From: Craspedostauros australis
Lineage: Eukaryota; Bacillariophyta; Bacillariophyceae; Mastogloiales; Achnanthaceae
NCBI GenBank assembly: GCA_026770025.1
Contig: JAMXDE010000016.1
Coordinates: 248,001 to 312,000 of the forward strand
Direction: 5' to 3'
DNA: 64,000 nucleotides
In this document: one piece after another, positions 51,901 to 61,244 of the stretch
How positions within the stretch are numbered: the first letter of the stretch is position 1
Layout of the letters: every line of letters starts with the position of its first letter
The notes under the pieces: generated by a model
Seen by the model: the letters and a program-made list of their open reading frames with translations, nothing else
Told to the model about the DNA's origin: nothing
Databases searched by the model: none
Made by a program: the position numbers and the translations under genes

Positions 51901-52251
51901 GCAGACGGTCACGATGTTCCAAAAACAGGTCAATTATCCAAAGCCTTTCTCGAAGCGCGGGGGCAGCTGCTGCCACCACACAACGCATCAGAGCATACGC
52001 AATCGATTGTTCACGACGCGCTGACGAGGGAGGTATCGCAGCTCCCATGCTGGTTGGATCACATTGAACGGATATCGCCGCGTATCGTGGAGTATCATAT
52101 GCACAAGTGGTATAGAGTGGTGTATGGCATGGTATAGGACTTACGGATTGAGACGCTGCGAGTTACCATTGAGGATGACATCCACTCCACCACGACCGGC
52201 GGCCGCGATGAGGGAGTTCTGCAAACCCAAGTCTACTCCGACGACGCTCAT
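48967..52251 (-). CDS. Hsp110/Sse-type chaperone and Hsp70 nucleotide exchange factor (two exons)
   Basis: Model: exon 1 52251-52145 (MSVVGVDLGLQNSLIAAAGR, then GGVDVILNGNSQRLN), exon 2 51352-48967, 792-bp phase-2 GT-AG intron, 830 residues. The splice makes RLNPSMVAFGDARKVGEQAA, matching the Hsp110 N-terminus exactly in register. The ATPase domain has VMFIDMGASAYTVSIAAFEP, YLGGRDFDKVISESVAAKF and SSVEIVGGSTRIGCVKRKLQ. The substrate domain and an acidic, Lys/Glu/Pro-rich linker with EEKKKVKVKRTNLEYTL follow. The extended C-terminal helical part and AENMDVE end fit HSPA4/Sse1, about 840 residues. Hsp110 releases ADP from Hsp70 and holds unfolded clients in the cytosol. The tail lacks an ER KDEL signal. 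Confidence 0.96.
51353..52144 (-). other. 792-bp intron of the Hsp110 gene
   Basis: Donor GTAAGT at 52144 (minus), acceptor GAGCAG ending at 51353. It separates a 107-bp first exon from the rest. The apparent in-frame ORF start at 51462 lies inside this intron. GATT/GGTT repeats around 51480-51625; no gene seen. Confidence 0.9.
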
Positions 52252-53443
52252 CTTGCTTTCTTGCTTGCTGTTGTGCTGTGTGGCGATATGTTGTGATGGG
52301 ATGTGTTGTTATGATGCTGCTGCCGTTCGTGTTCGTCTTCTTGTCGTCTTCGCTTGCGCTACACAAGTACGACGATGATCCAAACGTTGTGCTTCTTGGT
52401 CTGTTTGTTTGTGGGTGAGTGTTGGGCGGCAATGCGCAAGATCGTTCTTGCTGGTCTTCCGGCTTTGTCGGAAGGCGGTCGATGAATCGACGATTGCTGG
52501 TTCCTGGTTGGTGGGGTTTTGCGTGAGTCGTTCCTGTCGTGGTCTTTTTCGCCATGTCTCTTGCGGGCATTTTCGCACTGAATTACGTGGCTGCTGTACC
52601 GCGTGCGAAACACAGCCGGCACCAGCGTGCTGTCGTCATTTGTTCGGAGAGATTCGATGGGCGAAACGTTGGTCAGTTGGGTCTTTGTTTTCGCGATCGA
52701 CTCCTCTGATCCGATTCTTGTCAGAATCGTGATTCGCTTTCCATCTCTTCAATCACGACTCCATTGAAGTCCGTCATGTGTACGTTGTTCGTCGATGAGA
52801 AACGAACCTCATCGAAGTAGACTCTCTCCCAAACGTAGTCGTAGACTTTTGAATTTGCTTGCCACGATTTGGCCATGGGCATTGCAACGAGTTCGCCAAG
52901 GTCGTACTCCACTCCACCTTCGTTGCTCCAATCGAGAGGACAGTTGCATGCAACCTTGCTAAGGCTTCCAACCCGGTCGGTACAGCGCGGAAGGCCGGAA
53001 CGCTGCAAAGGCATCAACCGACATTATGTGAAACTGTAAAATCGTTTGGAGATGTCTCCGGTTCGCTCATGTTGTACAAATGCAATCGCTGCTACCTCTC
53101 ACTTTGGAGACATCCAAATGATTGCGATGTTTGCTGCGAGACGCATGTGGATTGGTATGTTGGAGCATGAAAGCTCGTGTGCTACCTTTCATTGCATTAC
53201 ATTATAATATTGTGTTAGTGCTGTGGCAGAGTTTGCTCTCCCAACGTATCGCCATCCACGGTTGATGAGCAACACATTGAAGCACCTGATTCCAACAATC
53301 CCGTTGTCATTCCGATTGCATTGAACTGCTGCGGCCACCAGTGTTTCGCTGGACATGCGACCACGCCGCCGATGCATTGGGGCAATCGAATGTATCGTCG
53401 GGGTGCCGTACGTACCACGCAAACGTTCCGCAGAACAGCCGGT
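52252..53443. other. Intergenic region upstream of the Hsp110 gene
   Basis: Both neighbours are on the minus strand. The first 40 bp upstream of the Hsp110 start are AC-rich (sense). A 97-codon minus frame at 52721-53014 (from an ATG at 53014) is acidic and Val-rich but shows no motif I know; it might be a small gene. No canonical heat-shock element (alternating GAA/TTC with 2-bp spacers) was found by eye. Confidence 0.45.
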
Positions 53444-54259
53444 TTACGCCAACATTTCCAGGAGATGCGGCGAGATCTTGTCCTTCTTGATGGCCAAAAG
53501 CTCCTCGGGACGAACCATGAAGCCGCTGATCTTGCCGCGGCACGTCACGGAACCGCAGCAGCAGTCGAAGGCGTTGTCGAGTTCGTCCTCCGTGCATTCG
53601 TAATCCCACGACAAGTGCTCACCAGGCGTGATGGTCTTGGCCGCCGTGAAGTGGATGGTGGTGGTGGAGTCCTCGTGCGTCTTGACGTGGATGTCCATGT
53701 TGGGATCGCAGGAGTGATTGATGAATCGGCTTGGCAGATCGATGAGGACGTGCTTGTCGCGGCCGGCCTGCAGAGTGTGGGAATGGCGTGAGTCGGAAAC
53801 GTCCATGATTCGCGTCTGGATGACGACATCGCCAGGTTGGTACGTGGTCTTGGCGAGGACGCACCAGTCGTGGTCGTCGGCGTTGAGGGTGGCGAGCTCC
53901 TCGTCGGTCCTGGACTCATCGACGGCGTTGGACGTTTCGGACCATGGCTGGATCTTGATCTTGTCTTCGAAACGCTCGTTGGCATCCACGATTTCGCCGA
54001 TCAAGGATGGGTATCCTGGGATGCTGTACTCTGGGGTGGTGTACGATCGCGTCGTGATGGTGGTGTTGGTTGCTGCGGCTGGAGTTGATGTTGGCTGGTA
54101 CCAAACGCGGCCTGCCGTGGAGAGTGCGGAGAAGGAAGCGGTGGCTCCGATGCCGTGCTGCTGGTTGGATAGCATCCCAGAGGCGCCGACAGCGCGAGAC
54201 GCTGTCGATCGCAAGTTGGTGCGCAGAACAGAGCGCTGCAGGATTCGGAGGATGGTCAT
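53444..54259 (-). CDS. SET-domain protein with organelle-type presequence
   Basis: 271 residues from the ATG at 54259; an in-frame GTG 85 codons upstream leads through a Gln/Thr/His-rich leader and is not used. It opens MTILRILQRSVLRTNLRSTA with Arg, Ser and Thr and no acidic residue, as a mitochondrial (or possibly plastid) presequence. The SET core is present: FINHSCDPNMD (NHSC), LSWDYECTEDE (the D/E-Y motif) and CCCGSVTCRGKISGF (post-SET Cys). The pre-SET part is short. SET enzymes methylate lysines using SAM; nuclear ones act on histones, but organelle members exist (Rubisco and citrate synthase methyltransferases). Substrate unknown. Residues of the first SET half (GxG) are less clear. 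Confidence 0.82.
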   Translation of the reverse strand: MTILRILQRSVLRTNLRSTASRAVGASGMLSNQQHGIGATASFSALSTAGRVWYQPTSTPAAATNTTITTRSYTTPEYSIPGYPSLIGEIVDANERFEDKIKIQPWSETSNAVDESRTDEELATLNADDHDWCVLAKTTYQPGDVVIQTRIMDVSDSRHSHTLQAGRDKHVLIDLPSRFINHSCDPNMDIHVKTHEDSTTTIHFTAAKTITPGEHLSWDYECTEDELDNAFDCCCGSVTCRGKISGFMVRPEELLAIKKDKISPHLLEMLA

Positions 54260-55332
54260 CGTGGGCGAATCTTGTTGGTGCGTTTTGTGTGGTTGCGTGT
54301 GTTGCTGGTTTATGTTTTTATGGTCCAAGCTACTGTTGCAGGTGCGTATTGGTATGGTACAAAGATCGTATAGTACGCATGCGCATGGTTGTGTTGCTGT
54401 TGTGTCTGTTCCGATGCGGAAGGGCATCGCTCCTCTCCTTGCACACACGGAGGCAAAAGATTCTTCCACCTGAAGGGAGAACCCAGATTGGTCGAAGACG
54501 TCACTCCTCCTCACAGAACACTTTACAAAAATTGAAATGAGAAACGATGCGAAAAGATGATCACGTCGGATTTATTTCTGCTTCCATGATCGGCACTTGA
54601 GCTGTGCATCTGTGGCTCGCGCAGCCTACGAATCGTTGTAGTCGTATGTACCCCTATTTTCCCACTCCACTCCAGACGACTTTGCACAAACATGACAGGA
54701 GTGAGTACTCGTGGTGTGTAGAGTAGGTGTAGACTGCTTCATACCATTACTGTCCTACTCTAACACTCTGCTGTATGGGTATGGAGTTGTGCGAGCTGCG
54801 TCGATTGCCGCCCATTGTGACACTATTGCTTGTTGGCAGAATGGAAGAAGGAAAGATAGATCGTGCTCCACTCGAATTGTACGGCATAGGTCGCAGCGCA
54901 TTCACAAATGATCGCTTTGTATTTTGTACCTTGAATCTCGATTCATTGAACCGCACTGACTGCTTGCGGTGTCGAGAGCCCTTCATTTGCGCAATAGCGA
55001 AGGCTTCATCCTTCTATCAGATGTGGATTGAGTATTGTAGTGTGCGGCATGGTAGAGCACTACTCTAAGCAACAAAAGTACAATATTCGCAGATTCACTC
55101 GTGGCCACATGCTGCTCTGTTCCATCTTTGAGTCTTCGGTTGATTGCGTGATACACCCGCCCGGGTGTCTGCCTTTGTTCACATGCTGACCGATTGTACT
55201 TGATGGGGGCGAATACAACCATGGGCGAATGCAAGGATGGAAGGAGCCATTCAGACCAGCCCTACTGCACTCCACTCCACCCCACTCCAAGACCAGACCA
55301 CACCACACCAACCATGTCCCCACCATCTCATC
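54260..55332. other. Intergenic region upstream of the SET gene
   Basis: The first 60 bp are an AC-rich leader (sense) of the SET gene. TACTCGTG occurs near 54707. Repeated CACTCCA/CCCACTCC units at 55265-55320 lie just past the next gene's stop. No gene seen. Confidence 0.55.
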
Positions 55333-55743
55333 TCACAACACCAACGCATCGAGCACCGCCTCCATGGAGGCCTTGAGCGTTGCCAATGCCACCGTGTTGG
55401 CCGCCACGCTGCTGACATTGCTCGACGACGGCAGTCCTTCGGCCGTCCACCCGGGATTGTTCCCAATCGTCTGCAACACGCGGCGGCTGATCTCCACATG
55501 CCGCTGCAGCGCGCGTGCATCCAGTTGCCGCAATGCCCGAAAGTTGGCACGCACCGCATCGAGGCAACGCGCCAGCGATGTGACGCAATGCGACGTGGGG
55601 TTGCTCGACGTGCATTGGTTCCACAGTGCGGTTTGCGCGTTGCAATACCGCTCCACGTATCTGTACTGATCCTCCAGCAGTTTCACGATGTCTTCGTCAT
55701 CGAGGTTTGCGCGAATGCTCGCAGCGTCGCGAGGAGTCTCCAT
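55333..55743 (-). CDS. Small hypothetical helical protein
   Basis: 136 residues, ATG at 55743. Mostly predicted helix: DDEDIVKLLEDQYRYVERYC, LDAVRANFRALRQLDARALQ, RHVEISRRVLQTIGNNPGWT and a final NVSSVAANTVALATLKASME. Four Cys sit in one region (YCNAQTALWNQCTSSNPTSHC then ARCLDAV); the first pair is spaced CX9C but the second is CX6C, so the twin-CX9C import fold is not satisfied. I do not recognise it; it could be a small assembly-complex subunit. The first 300 bp of its 5' region are shared with the next gene's divergent promoter. Confidence 0.6.
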   Translation of the reverse strand: METPRDAASIRANLDDEDIVKLLEDQYRYVERYCNAQTALWNQCTSSNPTSHCVTSLARCLDAVRANFRALRQLDARALQRHVEISRRVLQTIGNNPGWTAEGLPSSSNVSSVAANTVALATLKASMEAVLDALVL

Positions 55744-56657
55744 TCGATGGTAGGCGAGCCAAATGGCGCTGTGGCTTGTATGTACCCGAACGCATGCGCT
55801 TGTGCATGTGTACGTCCGTGAGTGAGCGAGTGAGTGAGTATCTGGGAAGAACGTTCGACCGCAGCGTGGCTATCGATGGAGCTTTGCAGAGAGTGTGCCA
55901 GAATGCGATTAGGAGAGGTGGGCAACAGTGGACCACCGCGATGAAGACGGTGGCAACTATGGTGACGATCGTGGTGGGAGAGATGGGAGGATCTGATCTG
56001 ATTGTGGAGGTGGTTGTTGCTGTGGTTCTGTTCGGACGAGCCACACGAGGTGGTTGCTTGGATGGATCTTTTGTTCGGTGGTTGTGAATCGATTTGTGTC
56101 GTGACTGGGAAGAGCCAACCACAGATCCGTGTGTGGTGTCACCACAAACTGTCGCCACGACACCGAAGGAGAAAACAGACTTCTCCGCTGTGGCTGTCCT
56201 GTCCGTGTGTGTGAAGGCTTCAGCTGTTCTGTGCGAACATAATGATCCATCAACGACCAAGATGAAGGGTGTGGCATGAGCAGGAGAGGGCAAATAGGAA
56301 CAACAGCTATGGGTGTTACACGACCACCGAGGATGCACAAGAGGATTCTGCATGTTGTGTGATGACACAACTCATCTTCACACACTCCGCTTCATCTTCT
56401 GAGCATACACGTTGGACAGACCATTATTGATTGCATCGCTGTTTGCACCGTCTGGGTTGACACAATCACAATCAGGACCACCATCGAGTCTGTTGGGACA
56501 GCCAGTCAACGAGCCAAGTATCAACGAGCCAAGTATCCACTCGCCAAATTGCAGCATCGTGACACGCACGATCACCATAAAGACTGAAAGGAAGCAACGC
56601 AGTTGAGCAACAGGTTATCATCGTACTCTATCTGTGTTCTCGAAGACTCAATCAGAG
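55744..56657. other. Divergent promoter region of two small unknown genes
   Basis: Between starts at 55743 (-) and 56658 (+). GTGAGTGA repeats near 55818-55836; a direct repeat, CAACGAGCCAAGTATC, occurs twice at about 56508-56538. Other frames look random. Confidence 0.55.
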
Positions 56658-57290
56658 ATGGATGACAACACCATCATCAGCAGCAGCAACGACGATGACG
56701 CGAGTCAAGCCAACCAAGTCAGTAATCGCAAAGGCGAGGTCGCGCTCGGCCGTCCGATACATCGCAAGTTCCCAATCAACCATCACATCCCAACCGAGGA
56801 TGATTCATCCGAGTACGAAGACCTGAATGATCGATTGACCGTGGAAAGCTCCCTCGGCAAGACGCTTGGCGTCGTGCGGCATGCCGCCAATGATGATGAA
56901 GAAGTGTCATTGCTCTTCGAAGAGCTCGTCGGCGCACACGACGACAGCACCAGCGACGACGAGAGCAGCATTGAGAGCAGCTTGAAATCCGAATGCACAC
57001 GGCAGCGGGATAACGTGTCGGGATCCAGCCTGTCCAATGGCGGCTTCAGCAGCGGCAGCATCATTCACAGCTACGTATCCGCGTCCAGCGTGGAGAGCTC
57101 GCTGCCTGATTCCATCGCGAAGGATACAGTGGATTTGCAGCTCACGATGGATCTGCTGTCGCCGTTGGGGCATTCCCAGTTGACGCCGTTCCATGTCGAG
57201 TGCGCGGATGGAACGACGACCATCGTGTTGCAGAAACAGTTCCACGGGGCGGAATCTTTGACATTGGATCTCGAAGATGCGCGGTCGTAG
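56658..57290 (+). CDS. Acidic Ser-rich hypothetical protein
   Basis: 210 residues from the ATG at 56658 (CAGAGATGG); an in-frame GTG at 56634 is not needed. Strongly acidic and Ser-rich (DDSTSDDESSIESSLKSE), with two possibly ordered patches: LGRPIHRKFPINHHIPTED and LQLTMDLLSPLGHSQLTPFH ending QFHGAESLTLDLEDARS. No transmembrane or targeting signal. Not recognised; possibly an intrinsically disordered nuclear or cytosolic protein. Confidence 0.6.
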   Translation: MDDNTIISSSNDDDASQANQVSNRKGEVALGRPIHRKFPINHHIPTEDDSSEYEDLNDRLTVESSLGKTLGVVRHAANDDEEVSLLFEELVGAHDDSTSDDESSIESSLKSECTRQRDNVSGSSLSNGGFSSGSIIHSYVSASSVESSLPDSIAKDTVDLQLTMDLLSPLGHSQLTPFHVECADGTTTIVLQKQFHGAESLTLDLEDARS

Positions 57291-58507
57291 GCGATTCGCA
57301 TGTGCGGAAGTTGGCGTAAGAAACAGAGAGAGGAATCTTTGCATAGAGTAGGGTTGTCGAACATTCATAGCGAATCTGCTGCTACATAAACAAAATGAAT
57401 GTGTCCGTACTGCGCAGGCGAGACGAGGCAAGGCCTCTGTTGTGCTATACTCCTGTTGCATGTACTGTATGTGTGGATGGATGGATGGACTGATTGTGTT
57501 CCTCTGGTGCACTTTGCTCTACTATTCTGCATGATCTGGCATGATGGATACTGCGATGAGATGCGTACGAGCTGGAGTGCTCAACGACTACGTGTACTCC
57601 ATGGATGAATCTGACGACTGCCAGCATCGTGATACTTCTGTTTTCCTATTTGCGCGCAGGCATGATCACGATCATCTTTCAGTGGTCTTGCTGGGACAAT
57701 GCATAATTTGGATGAAGCATGTCGCATCTATGCATATGACATGAATACTATGCTGATACTTCGTAAAGTGTTGATTGATTAGAGTTTGTGCCATGGTGAT
57801 TGCATTGTATGATATGGTTCAGTTATTCTTCTATAATATGATATTATAATGTATGCCCTGGGGCTTGTTCAAAGACAGTGACATGCTGGAAAACTGAGAG
57901 TAGCTGCCACACCTGTGGTGTGGGATGTTTGAATTATGTTGTCAAGCTGTGCGGCTGTGGTGGTGGTGAGTTCCGCGGTGCGTCAGGAGAGGCAAGAAGC
58001 AACGCTTTGATCAGTCGTGGTGGCGTAGTTCCAACGGAGTTGAAACAGCAAAGTGGTCGTGTTTGCGCTTGTTCGCCTTTGCCGTGCTCCCGCCATGATC
58101 GGAGCTTGAATCATCGCGATCCAGGTATGGTGCTCCGTTGCTCTTTGAAATAGAGAAGAGGAATATGCATCACGTTCATGGTGATGCAGTTCTGTTGCCT
58201 CGAGTTGGCTGCTCTCCTGCGGCGTGTTTCTGACTTGTTGGTTGGAGTGCTGCCGTTGTGCCGAAGCGTTCTCGTTCGCGTGCCGCAGCACGACTGCTTC
58301 TTGGGGGACGGCCGTGAGCGATGGATCCTTCTTGCTCCACCGTTCATTGCCGAGCGGGTGCGTCGAGCGCGCTGGGACGATGCTGCGGGCAGGCGAAGGA
58401 GCGTGCTCTAGCCAGCCAGTGAAGTGACGTCCAACGTCATCACTGGTGCCATCGTTGAGCCATGCTTGTTTGTTTCGTGCTGTGTTGGTGAGAAAGACGC
58501 GAGTCGC
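57291..58507. other. Convergent intergenic region
   Basis: Between the acidic protein stop (+) and the 209-residue protein stop (-). AT-rich patches at 57370-57390 and 57800-57850 (ATAATATGATATTATAATG). TGGATGGATGGATGG occurs at about 57474. CAACGTCATCAC lies at 58431. No gene seen. Confidence 0.55.
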
Positions 58508-59137
58508 TCAGACGATGGCCTCGATAGAATCGTTCGCTGCGAGGACTCTTGCCTCATCCAACGCAGACGTGGAGATGGAGCCGTACATGTCCGCCATGAG
58601 GGCCGACACTTCGACGCCCTTGAGCCGGTGCAGCTTCTGCAGTCCGAAGACGGCCTCCTTGGCGGCAAGGCGTGTTTGGCGCATGCGGGCGACGTTGGCG
58701 GTGAAGAGCTTCTCCAAGCCTCGTGCGTAATGCGCATCTTGGTGGACGCCGTTGGCGCTGCTTTTATTGGCATTTACCGCCAAAATTGTGACCACGACCG
58801 ATCGCTTGATGGCCTTGAGTTCCGGGCGGCTGAACCACATGGATGCCTTCTCCTCCCTCGTGATGTCATCCACGTTGTTGATCTCGACCACTTCCGCGTA
58901 CATGGCGAAGCCCACTTTCTTCTTTGGCTTCTTCTGCCGTTGCTGCTGCTGCTGCTCCTGTTGTTGTTGTTGTTCAGTTCCACCTTGCTTCTCCTGGGGT
59001 TGTTTCCGTGCGCAGTTCGTCTGAGTGCTTCCGGTGGAGGAGTCACTTGATGCGGAGCTGGAATCGCCGAAGCTCGAGACGCTGTCGCTCAGGGTGAGCG
59101 CAGGGCATTCGTCGGCGTAGTTGGAGAAAGGAGGCAT
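58508..59137 (-). CDS. Diatom-type 209-residue protein of unknown function
   Basis: 209 residues from the ATG at 59137 (AACAAGATGC); earlier in-frame starts lie in the AC/Q-rich leader. N-terminal Ser-rich segment, then a Gln run encoded by the CTG/TTG repeats at 58936-58978. The ordered part has KKVGFAMYAEVVEINNVDDI, REEKASMWFSRPELKAIKRS, VVVTILAVNANK, HYARGLEKLFTANVARMRQT and LAAKEAVFGLQKLHRLKGVE. The VxFxxxxxVxEI...W[YF]xxxExxxIK...RGLE pattern is one I know from large diatom families of unstudied proteins. Function unknown; probably cytosolic or nuclear. No intron seen. Confidence 0.78.
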   Translation of the reverse strand: MPPFSNYADECPALTLSDSVSSFGDSSSASSDSSTGSTQTNCARKQPQEKQGGTEQQQQQEQQQQQRQKKPKKKVGFAMYAEVVEINNVDDITREEKASMWFSRPELKAIKRSVVVTILAVNANKSSANGVHQDAHYARGLEKLFTANVARMRQTRLAAKEAVFGLQKLHRLKGVEVSALMADMYGSISTSALDEARVLAANDSIEAIV

Positions 59138-61244
59138 CTTGTTGATTATTGCGGTTGCGGGTGTTGATTGTAGATGTAGATGTAGTAGCTGTAGCTGTTG
59201 TTGTTGATGGAATTCTTGGCGAGGGAAGATGTGACAGGTGTGGCTGAGACGAAATTGTGGGAGCTTCAGTTGTTGTTGTGAAGGAACACGACCTCCATGT
59301 AAGTCAGCAGCGGACAACGCGACACCATCAGTACACTCACAGAGTGTCTGCTTGTTGTACGCGAACAACTGCTCCGTCTAGCCTTTCGATGTGCCAGGGT
59401 TGCGTTGGGAAGTTTGGTCGGTATTCCAAGGTTCTTTTCCCATTCCCCGTCGCTGCCAACACACGCTTGTCGCTTCCGTTGCATTGGTGGCTCCGCTTCT
59501 TCTGAATGTGGTCTCGGATGTTTGGTGTCATTTTCATGGCGCACACGTTCTTCCACGCTGCGAGTGTGCTGGATCACTCCGCCACATAGTGCGCGCATGT
59601 CTGTCCACAAAATAACACGTCCGCACAGCATTTTGATTTTTTCGCTGGATTGGTTTTTACGGACAACGCCACGTTCAGCAGCGATGCAGCCCAAAGTTAC
59701 ATGTGCAACACGAAGGTCTGGCGAGACATGGGTGATCGTGCGCCGTGAGGCAACGGATTTCGCTTTTTGCATTCCTCTCGCGCATGACGGAGAAAGCTAT
59801 AAGTCCGCTTCTGTAAGTTGAGCCGGATGTAATTATAGCACAAAAATGTCTACGACCTCACCACTGACATAGTGACATTCCGTTGCTCGCACTGACAGCT
59901 TCACCAAATCATGAAATCGAAACGCCAATGACTCACACAGACATGCACAGCGCGTTTTGGTGTCCTTGTGCGATCGTCGTCCTCTTTCATTTGGGCCCTT
60001 GGTATGCGCCGGCCGGGTACCGCCACATAGCCGCATGTCCGCGATTGTGACCTTCACGTTGGGAATGCATTGCCTTTTGGCTACTACACCCACGAATACC
60101 ACACGACGCGTTGTTGCGATTACTTGTTGTGTGACGAAAAAGACGTCTCCCTTTTTCTTGGTGGGTGGGAAAGGCGTTTCGGGTGGAACAATCACAAATG
60201 CCAGCAGCAAACAATGTTCGGAGAACAAGATGTGCCTTGTGTTGGTGGCAGTTCCCAATGTGGCCTGTGGTGACGATGGATGGGCCGTTGTGGGAATGGT
60301 GCGAGAGGAATTGCATCGTTCACGGATGTGGGTACTCACCTCGTGTTGCTTCCAGCAATGCGAATGGACAGGCAGAGAGAGAGTGGACGTGGCTCGCGGT
60401 ACGATCGCCAAGTTCATGACGCACTCGCGCAGTGATCACATTCGTTCTCGCGCGTTACCAAGTTCATGGAGTATCTTTGCTCCATCATCATCATTCATCA
60501 TTTCATTCATCCAGTGGTTGTATCATGGTCTACTCGTGCAGTGCTTGCTTTCGTTTCGTGTCCACGTTGCTGAAACGGCGGTTGCGCAAGACACCATTGC
60601 CAGAGTGCTCACGAGCTACACTCTGTCTCCATCTTCATCTGCGACCAGTGTCAGACACAGACGCGGAGCAAGACAGGGACCAGTCTCTGCCACACCTCCT
60701 CCTGGCAGTGGCATTCATGTCCTTGATGCCAACAGGCACAGCTCCACAATCCAAACACACACCAGAAGGCAAGCCAAGTACTATTCCTCAACTCCAATTG
60801 AGATCAAGATGTCAAAAGTAGGATCAAATGGCGAGGCAGAGCGGGACAGGGAGGATTGAGCTTTCTGTCGTGTTTCAACACTACGACTAAAATACCTGTT
60901 GCATTATTCTATGTTTTGTTCTTGTAGACTATGAGCATCGATCGTGTTAGTCATTGAATTCCACGTGGAAGTAACGGACCCCAACCAAAAAGATTCAGAT
61001 CCACATCACCTGTGTTCCCATCACCACTCACACACATCATCACCAACCACAACAGCCACCACCGCTACTGCCACGATGACGCTCATTCCATCTGCGACGC
61101 GATCACGCAAAAAGAATCATCGTCTCACGTGCTCGGCCCAAGAGGAGGTAAGAGCAATCCAATCCATTCCTAATCCACGGATACTCCATCCATTTCACAC
61201 TGCCCATACCCGTACCGCACAAGACCTGAGCAAGGCACGAGTTC
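59138..61244. other. 2.1 kb gene-free divergent region
   Basis: Between starts of the 209-residue protein (-) and the 2OG-oxygenase (+). The first 150 bp are an AC-rich leader (sense). A 300-codon + frame at 59957-60859 (ATG-less, high Cys/Ser/Arg/Trp) and its minus shadows show no motif; I take them as non-coding. The last 250 bp before 61245 are C/A-rich leader. No RNA gene seen. Confidence 0.5.

Noticed and set aside
55333-55743. Twin-CX9C mitochondrial import motif
   Set aside because: Only the first Cys pair has CX9C spacing; the second is CX6C.
59957-60859. 300-codon + open frame
   Set aside because: No ATG start near its 5' end, Cys/Ser/Arg/Trp-rich, no motif, minus strand equally open.
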